Counted from the stretch's first letter, positions 1 to 6,078 are shown. The stretch is 6,356 bases of DNA from Verrucomicrobiales bacterium (GCA_007123195.1 SKLO01000364.1:1-6356), one strand, 5' to 3'. The notes: generated from the sequence alone by a model not told the origin. Program-made: numbers and translations.

Positions 1-143
1 AGGGTGCTGCCATTGGTGGTGGTGTCGGTGCCGCCGGTGGAGCCCTGCTCGGCAGTGCCGCCGATGACCGCGAGCGCCAGCGCCGCGGTTACTACGGTCC
101 CCCGCCGCGCCAAGGCTACTACGGCCCCCCGCCGCGCTATTAA
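1..143 (+). CDS. C-terminal end of a glycine-zipper envelope protein (5' truncated by window edge)
   Basis: Reading from base 3, an open frame of 46 codons runs to a TAA at 141-143; the start lies off the window. The first ~20 residues are Gly/Ala-rich with GxxxG-like spacing (GAAIGGGVGAAGGALLGSAA), as in glycine-zipper transmembrane segments of small envelope or outer-membrane proteins. A charged stretch (DDRERQRR) follows, then two tandem copies of GYYGPPPR(Q/Y) ending in the stop codon. Gly-zipper proteins often carry such Tyr/Pro-rich tails. The helices are thought to pack in membranes, but the precise role is usually unknown. The strong terminator downstream fits this being the last gene of its unit. 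With only the C-terminus visible, the family call rests on composition and spacing. The competing frame starting near base 4 gives a Ser/Pro/Ala-rich shadow without features. Confidence 0.62.
   Translation, partial: GAAIGGGVGAAGGALLGSAADDRERQRRGYYGPPPRQGYYGPPPRY
87..140 (+). repeat. 27-nt tandem duplication encoding GYYGPPPR(Q/Y) twice
   Basis: Bases 87-113 and 114-140 are in-frame tandem copies differing at 4 of 27 positions, two of them third-codon changes. They give two nonapeptides that end exactly at the stop codon. Synonymous drift together with a conserved peptide suggests that the peptide repeat is maintained. Confidence 0.8.
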
Positions 144-187
144 TGGTTGGGCGTCAACCGCTTGCCACTTTCCGGCCGCCGTTTTAG

Positions 188-206
188 GGGCCGCCTCCGG
201 GCGGTC
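188..206 (+). other. Small GC hairpin with a UNCG-type tetraloop
   Basis: CCGCC (191-195) pairs with GGCGG (200-204) around the loop TCCG, giving C(UCCG)G in RNA, a stable tetraloop class. One wobble and one further pair can extend it. It lies in the 3' UTR between the glycine-zipper gene and its terminator. No T-run follows, so it is not itself an intrinsic terminator. A weaker 5-bp hairpin (GGTTG 145-149 with CAACC 155-159) lies just after the stop codon. Either could protect the mRNA 3' end, but there is no direct evidence. Confidence 0.35.
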
Positions 207-253
207 GGGATGGTCTGCAGCCGGCTCTGCCGCCAACCCACGCTAATCCAACC

Positions 254-295
254 GCGAGCGACCGCCCCGGAATTCCGGGGCGGTCGCCGCTCTTT
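254..295 (+). terminator. Rho-independent terminator after the glycine-zipper gene
   Basis: Bases 258-287 form a perfect 30-bp palindrome: a 13-bp GC-rich stem around a central AATT. GCG (254-256) can extend it by pairing with CGC (288-290) past a bulged A257. A short T-rich tract (TCTTT, 291-295) follows immediately on the + strand. The complementary strand has no T-run on the other side, so termination should be directional. This ends transcription from the upstream gene and separates it from the LRR lipoprotein gene. Confidence 0.8.
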
Positions 296-345
296 GCCCC
301 CCGCTTCGCCCCCACCTGGACGCGGCCCGTGACCGAGGGGCACCC

Positions 346-1674
346 GTGCGCACCTTTGAATGGGCAAAGTTCGTGCGGCCCACGCCGTTTCATGCCATGT
401 TGGCGGCCATGCACTTCTCTCCTACCCGGGCGGCTGGAACATTGTCGTTGGTTGTCGGGCTGTCGCTAGTGGCGGCCTGCAGCGAACCGGAGGGCACGTC
501 GTTCGATTCCCTCGACGGGGTAGGGGAGGGTTCGAACTCCAATGCCACCGCCCCGGGCGGCGGAGTGTTTTGGTCGGAAGCGATGCTGCATGATGAAATC
601 CTGCGGCACAATCCGGACTACGATCGCGATGGCGTTTTTCAGATCAGCGGTGGTCGGCCGGTGGGAATGTCGCTGGCCAACACGCGGGTGCTCGACCTCG
701 GTTTTGTCGTCGACCTGCCCCTGCAGGCGCTTGAATTGACCGGCACCCAGGTGTCCGACCTCGCCCCCTTGTCCGGATTGCCGCTGCGCGAGTTGTGGCT
801 CGAGCGCACCGAGGTCGAGGACCTGACGCCGCTGCGGGGCATGCCGCTGCAGAAGCTGCACCTGAGCATGACCAGGGTCGCCGACCTGAGCGGGCTCGAG
901 GGCGCGCCGCTGCGCGAACTCAACCTTTCCGGCACCAACGTCAGCGACTTGTCGCCGCTGGAGGGGGCGCCGATCGAAACCCTCTGGTTGAACGGCTGCC
1001 CGGTCAGTGACCTGTCGCCGCTGGCCGGCATGCCGATGATCGATCTCACCCTGTCCGGCACCGAGGTCAGAGACCTCGGCCCGCTGGCAAAGACCAGACT
1101 TCTGCGGCTGTATCTGGGCGAGCTGCCGATCACCGACCTGACACCCTTGCTGCAGCTGCGCCTGACCCGGTTGGTGTTCCGGCCCGAGCACGTCGAACAA
1201 GGTCTGGACGACCTGCGCCAGTTGGAGTCCCTGCGGGAAATCGGCACCAGGCTCGACGAGCTGGGCAACGACCTGCAACCACCGACCGTGTTCTGGGCGC
1301 AGCTTGACGGACGGTTGACACGGCCGGAACCCTACGACACTGCGGCCTTCCTGCCGGACGAGGGCAGCGCCGCCCTGACCGGTGACGATGAGGAGATGGA
1401 GGCGGACCCGGACGAGGACGCCGCGGAGCCGACCCGGGACCCTGCCCCGGACGCCGTGGACGGAGCGGAACCCGCTGCCGACCCGGATCCGGCAACCTCC
1501 CGGCCGTCAGGCGGCGCCGACCCCGCCAGCATGCCCGAGCCGATCGATCCGCTGCAGGATGACCGGCTCCCGGTGCCCCCTCCGACCCCCGCGGAACCTG
1601 CCGCGGTCGGCGCGGACGAAGCGCCGCAACCACCGCTCGATTCGGCGGAGGACGATCCGGAAGCCGGGCAATAA
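346..1674 (+). CDS. Predicted lipoprotein with 21-residue leucine-rich repeats and acidic Pro/Ala-rich tail
   Basis: The 442-residue reading starts at GTG 346, preceded by a good Shine-Dalgarno match (GAGGGG, 335-340). An in-frame ATG at 409 gives a more typical 24-residue lipoprotein signal ending in the lipobox LVAAC (Cys45 in the long numbering), so 409, or ATG 397, may be the real start. After Cys45 comes a Ser/Gly linker, then a short segment with NPDYDRDG (89-96), then repeats. Residues 105-125 are a divergent first repeat, and 126-146, 147-167, 168-188, 189-209, 210-230, 231-251 and 252-272 are seven clear 21-residue units of the pattern LxxLxLxGTxVxDLxPL plus GxP. Residues 273-293 are a degenerate last unit. 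Residues ~338-442 are disordered-looking, rich in D, E, P and A. LRR solenoids usually bind proteins or glycans; the partner is unknown. The protein should be anchored in the inner or outer membrane. A short GC-rich leader separates it from the upstream terminator, and I see no clear promoter. LRR lipoprotein is secure; function is not known. Confidence 0.9.
   Translation: MRTFEWAKFVRPTPFHAMLAAMHFSPTRAAGTLSLVVGLSLVAACSEPEGTSFDSLDGVGEGSNSNATAPGGGVFWSEAMLHDEILRHNPDYDRDGVFQISGGRPVGMSLANTRVLDLGFVVDLPLQALELTGTQVSDLAPLSGLPLRELWLERTEVEDLTPLRGMPLQKLHLSMTRVADLSGLEGAPLRELNLSGTNVSDLSPLEGAPIETLWLNGCPVSDLSPLAGMPMIDLTLSGTEVRDLGPLAKTRLLRLYLGELPITDLTPLLQLRLTRLVFRPEHVEQGLDDLRQLESLREIGTRLDELGNDLQPPTVFWAQLDGRLTRPEPYDTAAFLPDEGSAALTGDDEEMEADPDEDAAEPTRDPAPDAVDGAEPAADPDPATSRPSGGADPASMPEPIDPLQDDRLPVPPPTPAEPAAVGADEAPQPPLDSAEDDPEAGQ
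661..1224 (+). repeat. 63-nt coding repeats (about nine LRR units)
   Basis: The array is in phase with the gene: each unit is exactly 21 codons with no insertions. The GTxVxDL...PL...P core recurs most clearly in units 1-6; units 0, 7 and 8 are divergent caps. Residue 218 is Cys in a position otherwise mostly Thr, the only cysteine besides the lipobox one. The regular length and the gradient from strict central units to degenerate ends are typical of arrays grown by internal duplication. Confidence 0.82.
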
Positions 1675-1783
1675 ACGGGCGATAACCAGGCCGCCGGATC
1701 CCTTGCCACCGGGCTGCAAGTCATCCGCAGCTTGATCAGGCAGCCGATTGAACGACAGATAGCCGAGGGTCGTCCCCAGTCGT

Positions 1784-4033
1784 ATGTCACGTGTGTCATT
1801 TCCAAACCCAGCTTCAAGCTGTCGCCCCACCCGCTTTTGCGCCCTGGTTTTGCCGCTGGTTCTCGGCGCGTGGTTTCTTGCCGGACAACTGCCGACATCC
1901 CAACCAGGCCTGACCCTGCCGGGCCTCGCCGCCCCCGCCGCAGCGCAACCGGCATTTGATTTCGACGCGCCCGACCCGGTGGCGGCCAAGCTGGTGACCG
2001 AGTCCGACGAGGTGCCGGCCGGCGGCAGCGTGCGCCTGGCCTTGCAACTCGACATCGAGGACACCTGGCACACCTACTGGGTCAATCCGGGCCTGGTGGG
2101 GTTCCCGCCCGGGATCAGCTGGCAGTTGCCGGAGGGGGTGACGGTCGGCGAACTGAAGTTCCCCGCCCCGATGCGATTCGAGGGAGGAGGCGAGTTTGGC
2201 TATGGCTACGAGGATCAGGTGTTGCATCCGTTCACGGTCGAGGTTTCCCCCGACGTCGAGCCCGGCACCGAACTGACCCTCAGTGGCAACGCCCGCTGGC
2301 TGGTGTGCGACCCGGGCAACTGCATCCCCGGCAACGCCGCCGTGTCAATCACCCTGACCGTGCTTCCGGCTGATGCCGCGCCGGAGCCGTCGGCCGATGC
2401 CGACGCCATCGCCGCGGCCATGGAGCGGCTGCCGATCCCGGTCGAGGGCAGCAGCGTGACCGCCACCCTGGAGGATGACGAGGTGGCGTTCCGGCTCGAC
2501 TTCGGCGGCGACCTGCCCGAGGGGCTGGACCTCGAGGGTGCATTCCTGTTCGTGGAACCTTCGGGACTTGTGTCCGCCGGGGCGACCGCCGTGCTGGAGC
2601 TGGCGGAGCCTGGCATCGTCACCACCCGGATGCCGGTGTCCAGCATGTTCGCCGGCGAGGTGCCGGAGAGTCCCAACGTCGTCGTTGCCATGACCGACGG
2701 CAAGCTGACGGCCGCGCCGCGCCTGGCCTGGCGCCTTGGTCCCGAGGCGGACGAGCCGCCGACCATCGCGGGCCAGGAAGGTGCCGGTGCCGCCGTGCGC
2801 GCTCCGGGCTCCGCTGAGGTGGATCCCGTGTTGAATATCTGGCAGGCGCTGATCGGAGCCTTCCTGGGAGGCCTGATTCTCAACCTCATGCCCTGCGTGT
2901 TCCCGGTCATCTCGCTGAAGATCATGGGCTTCGTCAATCAGGCCGGAGGCAGCCGCAGGCACATCCTCTATCACGGTCTGGTGTTCGCCGGCGGCATCAT
3001 GCTGTCGTTCGCCATCCTCGCCGGCATCCTGCTGGCCCTGCGCGCCGCCGGCAGCGGCGCCGGCTGGGGCTACCAACTGCAGGATCCACGCGTGATCATG
3101 GGTTTGTCCGTGCTGATGTTCGCGCTGGCACTCAGTCTGTTCGGCGTGTTCGAGATCGGCACCGGCGCTACCGGTGTCGGCGGACAGTTGGCCAACCGGG
3201 GCGGTTTCTCCGGCAGCTTCTGGAGCGGGGTGCTCGCCACCATTCTGGCCTCGCCCTGCACCGCCCCGTTCATGGGCCCGGCGCTGGCTTTCGCAATGCT
3301 GCAGCCGCCCACAGTCGGCATGGGGATTTTTCTCACGCTGGGCTTCGGCATGGCCGTGCCCTACATCATTTTGTCGGCCTACCCCAAGCTGATCCAGAAA
3401 CTGCCGCGCCCCGGCCCGTGGATGGAGACCTTCAAACAGACCATGGGGTTCCTCATGCTCAGCGTCGTGGTCTGGCTGCTGTGGGTGCTGGCCCAGCAGA
3501 TCAACGCCGATGGCATGCTCTACCACTTCGTCACCCTGCTCCTGCTCGCCCTGGGCCTCTGGATCCTCGGCCGCTTCGGGCTGCCCCACCTGCCCGCCGC
3601 CAGGCGCTGGACCGCCCGCCTTGCCACCCTGGCGCTGATCGCCGCCGCGGTCCTGTTTGTCACCAAATCCAATGACGAGCGACTGGTCGACGACACCGAC
3701 ATCTATGCCGTCATCGAGGAACACCAGCGCCTCGGCGAACATGTGTTCATCGATTTCACCGCCAGCTGGTGCATCACCTGCCAGACCAACAAGGCCGCCC
3801 TCTACGACTCCGGCGTGCAGCAGCGCCTGCGCGACAACAACATCGCCTTCGTGGTCGCCGACTGGACCATTGAGAACCCGACGATCGAAAAAATGCTGGC
3901 CGAATTCAACCGCGCCAGCATCCCGTTCTACCTGATCCTGCGGCACGACAACAGCGGCGACCCGGTGATCCTGCCGCAGTTGCTCACGCCCGGCATCATC
4001 CATGATTATCTCGACCGGTTCCTCGACGGCTGA
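1784..4033 (+). CDS. dsbD: DsbD/ScsB-family thiol:disulfide interchange protein
   Basis: 749 residues, a transmembrane electron relay from cytoplasmic thioredoxin to periplasmic thiol proteins. Start ATG 1784; a GAGGG lies 14 nt upstream (long spacing), and GTG 1793 is an alternative. A signal peptide is visible: hydrophobic core ~18-34, Ala-rich cleavage region near AAPAAAQPA (49-57). Residues ~60-195 form the DsbD N-terminal beta domain with CDPGNC (Cys175, Cys180), the expected alpha-type redox pair, here CX4C. Residues ~200-325 look like a second beta-rich region, which makes the protein much longer than E. coli DsbD (about 565 residues) and closer to ScsB-like forms. The membrane domain has about eight helices (~353-626) with the paired cysteines in NLMPCVFP (Cys371) and ASPCTAPF (Cys492). 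The C-terminal thioredoxin-like domain has WCITC (Cys663, Cys666) and a probable cis-Pro at 714 (SIPF). All six redox cysteines are present, so it should be active. Substrates could include DsbC/DsbG, CcmG-type or scs-type partners, none of which are in the window. It stands 109 nt from the LRR gene and 123 nt from the sigma gene. Confidence 0.95.
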   Translation: MSRVSFPNPASSCRPTRFCALVLPLVLGAWFLAGQLPTSQPGLTLPGLAAPAAAQPAFDFDAPDPVAAKLVTESDEVPAGGSVRLALQLDIEDTWHTYWVNPGLVGFPPGISWQLPEGVTVGELKFPAPMRFEGGGEFGYGYEDQVLHPFTVEVSPDVEPGTELTLSGNARWLVCDPGNCIPGNAAVSITLTVLPADAAPEPSADADAIAAAMERLPIPVEGSSVTATLEDDEVAFRLDFGGDLPEGLDLEGAFLFVEPSGLVSAGATAVLELAEPGIVTTRMPVSSMFAGEVPESPNVVVAMTDGKLTAAPRLAWRLGPEADEPPTIAGQEGAGAAVRAPGSAEVDPVLNIWQALIGAFLGGLILNLMPCVFPVISLKIMGFVNQAGGSRRHILYHGLVFAGGIMLSFAILAGILLALRAAGSGAGWGYQLQDPRVIMGLSVLMFALALSLFGVFEIGTGATGVGGQLANRGGFSGSFWSGVLATILASPCTAPFMGPALAFAMLQPPTVGMGIFLTLGFGMAVPYIILSAYPKLIQKLPRPGPWMETFKQTMGFLMLSVVVWLLWVLAQQINADGMLYHFVTLLLLALGLWILGRFGLPHLPAARRWTARLATLALIAAAVLFVTKSNDERLVDDTDIYAVIEEHQRLGEHVFIDFTASWCITCQTNKAALYDSGVQQRLRDNNIAFVVADWTIENPTIEKMLAEFNRASIPFYLILRHDNSGDPVILPQLLTPGIIHDYLDRFLDG

Positions 4034-4040
4034 CAGGCGC

Positions 4041-4117
4041 CGCGACCGCTCCCGGGATGGCCGGGGCCGGGTGATGCCCGCCGCACGCATGCCATCCGGG
4101 GCCGCGCCAGGGTCGCG
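4041..4117 (+). other. Nested inverted repeat between dsbD and the sigma gene (possible terminator or attenuator)
   Basis: Three nested arms are visible: CGCGACC (4041-4047) with GGTCGCG (4111-4117), GGATGGC (4055-4061) with GCCATCC (4091-4097), and CGGG (4068-4071) with CCCG (4077-4080). Together they could fold the transcript into one long interrupted hairpin starting 8 nt after the dsbD stop. No T-run follows, so a classical intrinsic terminator is not supported. It could be a Rho-independent-like 3' end of dsbD mRNA, an mRNA stabiliser, or a leader element of the sigma transcript. Confidence 0.45.
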
Positions 4118-4156
4118 CCGCATCCGCTGCCGCATGCCCGGGCGCACCGATGGGCA

Positions 4157-4873
4157 GTGAAAGCTGCCTTGCCACTTGAATCCTGGATCCGGCCCGTTCA
4201 TCTATGGTCATTCCACTCGACCGGCCTGGTTCCCGGTGGCACCCCGGTTTTGTCCCATCCCGCTTCCAGCGCCAGCCCGAACCTGGAACCGGCCGACGCC
4301 TCCGATGAGGCGCTCATGGCCCGGGCGGCGGAGCGTGACAAGGAGGCGTTCGGTCAGCTGTATGACCGGCTCGCCCCGCGCCTGCTCGGCCTCGCCATGT
4401 CCATCCTGCGCAACGACAAGGAGGCCGAGGACGCTGTGCAGGAGGCCTTCATCTACATCTGGCGCAAGGCCGGATCGTTCGACCAATCCCGCGGCCGGGT
4501 CGCCACCTGGTCCGCCATCGTCGTGCGCCACCGCTGCATCGACCGGCTGCGGCACCTGGCCCGCCGCGGGCGTTTGAGCGATCAGCTCGCGGACCGCGCC
4601 CAGGCCGACGACCAGCCGGTCCAGGCGGGGTCCAAGCCGCCGGACCAGGTGGCCGAGGAGAACGACCGCGCGTCGATGGTCGCCCGCATGCTCAGCGGGC
4701 TGCCCGCCGACCACCGCGAAATTCTCCGGCTGGCCTTTCACCAGGGATTGAGCCACCAGCAGATCGCCGAACAGCGGAGCATGCCTCTGGGATCGGTCAA
4801 ATCCATCATCCGCCGCAGCCTGCTGCGGCTGCGAGCCCTTCATCAGGACCAACAGAAGAACCCGTCGGCCTGA
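4157..4873 (+). CDS. ECF-type RNA polymerase sigma factor
   Basis: A 238-residue reading from GTG 4157. Sigma region 2 spans about residues 64-137: FGQLYDRLAPRLLGLA, then the acidic EAEDAVQEAFIYIW core-binding segment, then RVATWSAIVVRHRCIDRLR, the -10 recognition helix. A variable linker (~138-172) is followed by region 4 (~174-227) with LPADHREILRLAFHQGLSHQQIAE and the helix-turn-helix end GSVKSIIRRSLLRLR. Regions 1 and 3 are missing, as in ECF (group 4) factors. It should direct RNA polymerase to a small regulon under control of the anti-sigma factor encoded next. The start is doubtful: residues 1-45 (Trp/His/Pro-rich) do not look like an ECF N-terminus and no good Shine-Dalgarno precedes GTG 4157. 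TTG 4250, giving an N-terminus just before the conserved SDEALMARA segment, or ATG 4316 with GAGG 5 nt upstream (but cutting into that segment), are alternatives. Autoregulation is common in this family, but I could not identify an ECF promoter. Confidence 0.94.
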   Translation: MKAALPLESWIRPVHLWSFHSTGLVPGGTPVLSHPASSASPNLEPADASDEALMARAAERDKEAFGQLYDRLAPRLLGLAMSILRNDKEAEDAVQEAFIYIWRKAGSFDQSRGRVATWSAIVVRHRCIDRLRHLARRGRLSDQLADRAQADDQPVQAGSKPPDQVAEENDRASMVARMLSGLPADHREILRLAFHQGLSHQQIAEQRSMPLGSVKSIIRRSLLRLRALHQDQQKNPSA

Positions 4874-4888
4874 CCGGCCGCAACCACC

Positions 4889-5902
4889 ATGACACCGGAA
4901 CAACGCGAAGAACTGGCGGCCCTGCTCGCGCTCGATTGCCTCGAAGGCGACGAGCTGGAGCAGGCGTTGCGCCTTCGTCGTGACGATCCGGAGTTCGCCG
5001 CCCTGGTGGATGAACTTGAGCAGACCGCCATGCTGATGGTCGAGACCGTGGCCCCGGTGACGCCCGCCCCGGCGCTCAAACGACGCCTGCTTGAACAGCT
5101 GGAGGCCGAATCCGCCACCGGTGCGGACGACCTTCCCGCTCCCGGCAAGGTGGTCGGCCTGCCCGCCGCTGCGCCTGCCAACTCACCGCCGCCTGTCGCG
5201 CCTGCTCCTACAGTCGACGCCCCGTTCCGGGCCAGCTGGATCGGCTGGGCCGCCGCCCTGGCCCTGGCGCTTGCCACCGGCTGGCTGTTGGCCGATCGCC
5301 GGCAACTCCTGGAGAGCAACGACCGGCTTGCCGACAGCGAGGCCGAAACCCGCGCCGCGCTGGTCGAGGCGGAACTGCAATTGCAACAAGTTCCGCAACT
5401 GCAAGGCCAACTCGCCGCCGCCCGCAGCGAATTGGCCGAAACCGAGCGCCGCTCGCAGGAACTCGCCGCCATGCTGGACGATCGCGAGATGGAACTCGCG
5501 ATCGCCACCGCCGAGCTTGAGGACAGCGCCACCGAACTGGCGCGCCTGCGCCAGCGCGACCAGCTCGCCCGCACCCGGATTGCCTCCCTTGAGGCCACGC
5601 TCGAGGCCTATCAGACCGCCAGAGTGGTGGTGATCTGGGACGAGGAAACCAAGCGCGGCGTGGTGCAGATCGAGGGCCTGCCCGAACTCGACGCCGAGCA
5701 GGACTACCAATTCTGGGTGGTCGACCCCAATCAGGAGCAGCCGGTCGACGCCGGCACCATCGAGCTGGATGAAACCGGTTCGGCAAGGGTCGATTTCGAA
5801 CCTCGTCGCCCGATTGCCGAGGCTGCCATGTTTGCCATCAGCATCGAGGCCGCCGGCGGCGTGCCGTTCAACGAAGGCCCCATCGTTCTCGCCGGTCGTT
5901 GA
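4889..5902 (+). CDS. RskA-type membrane anti-sigma factor with long periplasmic coiled coil
   Basis: 337 residues, 15 nt after the sigma stop, so co-transcribed; no strong Shine-Dalgarno, which suggests coupling. Residues 1-75 are a helical cytoplasmic anti-sigma domain (ELAALLALDCLEGDELEQAL ... PALKRRLLEQLE) of the kind seen in RskA-like proteins. It has one cysteine (Cys17) and lacks the HxxxCxxC zinc motif. A Pro/Ala linker (~80-112) leads to one membrane helix (~116-134, WIGWAAALALALATGWLLA). Residues ~137-245 are a heptad-like, Glu/Leu/Ala/Arg/Gln-rich coiled coil. Residues ~246-337 match the RskA C-terminal domain: GVVQIEGLPEL, YQFWVVDPNQEQPVDAGTIE, AAMFAISIEAAGGVPFNEGPIVL. Inferred role: hold the sigma factor inactive at the inner membrane until a periplasmic signal leads to regulated proteolysis. 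The coiled coil between helix and sensor domain is unusual, since RskA proteins usually have only a short linker there. It may mediate oligomerisation or reach. The family call is strong; the signal is unknown. Confidence 0.93.
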   Translation: MTPEQREELAALLALDCLEGDELEQALRLRRDDPEFAALVDELEQTAMLMVETVAPVTPAPALKRRLLEQLEAESATGADDLPAPGKVVGLPAAAPANSPPPVAPAPTVDAPFRASWIGWAAALALALATGWLLADRRQLLESNDRLADSEAETRAALVEAELQLQQVPQLQGQLAAARSELAETERRSQELAAMLDDREMELAIATAELEDSATELARLRQRDQLARTRIASLEATLEAYQTARVVVIWDEETKRGVVQIEGLPELDAEQDYQFWVVDPNQEQPVDAGTIELDETGSARVDFEPRRPIAEAAMFAISIEAAGGVPFNEGPIVLAGR

Positions 5903-5993
5903 AGACCGGTCCAACGCGGTCCAGCGGGTCTTATCATCCTCGCCGGTCAAGACCGGTCCAACAGGTCGTGCGAAGACCGGTCCAGCTGGTCTT
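5888..5993 (+). repeat. Cluster of AAGACCGGTCCA direct repeats with overlapping hairpins
   Basis: AAGACCGGTCCA occurs at 5902-5913, 5949-5960 and 5973-5984. The shorter GGTCCARC also occurs at 5918-5925, giving four in all. The first two long copies are each preceded by CTCGCCGGTC, so a larger unit is duplicated. CCGGTC pairs with GACCGG at 5892-5897/5904-5909 (straddling the anti-sigma stop codon) and at 5943-5948/5951-5956. AAGACC pairs with GGTCTT at 5902-5907/5927-5932 and 5973-5978/5988-5993. The structure could terminate or stabilise the sigma/anti-sigma mRNA, but no T-run follows. The repeat begins inside the last codons of the gene. Confidence 0.7.
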
Positions 5994-6000
5994 GCGGCCC

Positions 6001-6018
6001 CCGGCCATCCCGGCCATC
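6001..6018. repeat. 9-nt tandem duplication (CCGGCCATC twice)
   Basis: Two perfect adjacent copies of CCGGCCATC lie at 6001-6009 and 6010-6018 in non-coding DNA. Small duplications of this kind are consistent with slippage in a repeat-prone spacer. No function can be assigned. Confidence 0.6.
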
Positions 6019-6078
6019 CGAATGCCCGGGTGCCATCATCTCGCCCGCAGGGGCGCCGGGTTTCAGTGCCCGGACCCC

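Noticed and set aside
606..633. EF-hand-like DxDxDG within NPDYDRDG of the LRR protein
   Set aside because: The motif is short, lacks a clear full 12-residue loop with the final Glu/Asp in place, and is more simply a turn before the first LRR unit.
466..1278. 270-codon minus-strand open frame antisense to the LRR gene
   Set aside because: Its apparent Gln-rich repeats (QRRQVxDxGA) are the mirror of the LRR coding repeat, not an independent protein.
1675..1783. Promoter for dsbD (TTGATC at 1732 with an AT-containing block near 1758)
   Set aside because: The spacing is about 20 nt and the -10 match is poor, so I could not support a sigma-70 promoter.
2345..4201. 618-codon open frame on the minus strand
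   Set aside because: It is antisense to dsbD, has a His/Gln/Gly/Glu-rich composition without recognisable motifs, and is explained by the high third-position GC of dsbD.
4176..4208. Sigma-70-like promoter TTGAAT (4176-4181) with TATGGT (4203-4208) before a downstream sigma start
   Set aside because: The spacer is 21 nt and the -10 only partly matches. It would fit a shorter sigma protein but is too weak to annotate.
4204..4308. Short open frame from ATG 4204 overlapping the sigma gene start
   Set aside because: It ends after about 34 codons in another frame, lacks a ribosome-binding site, and shows no recognisable sequence.
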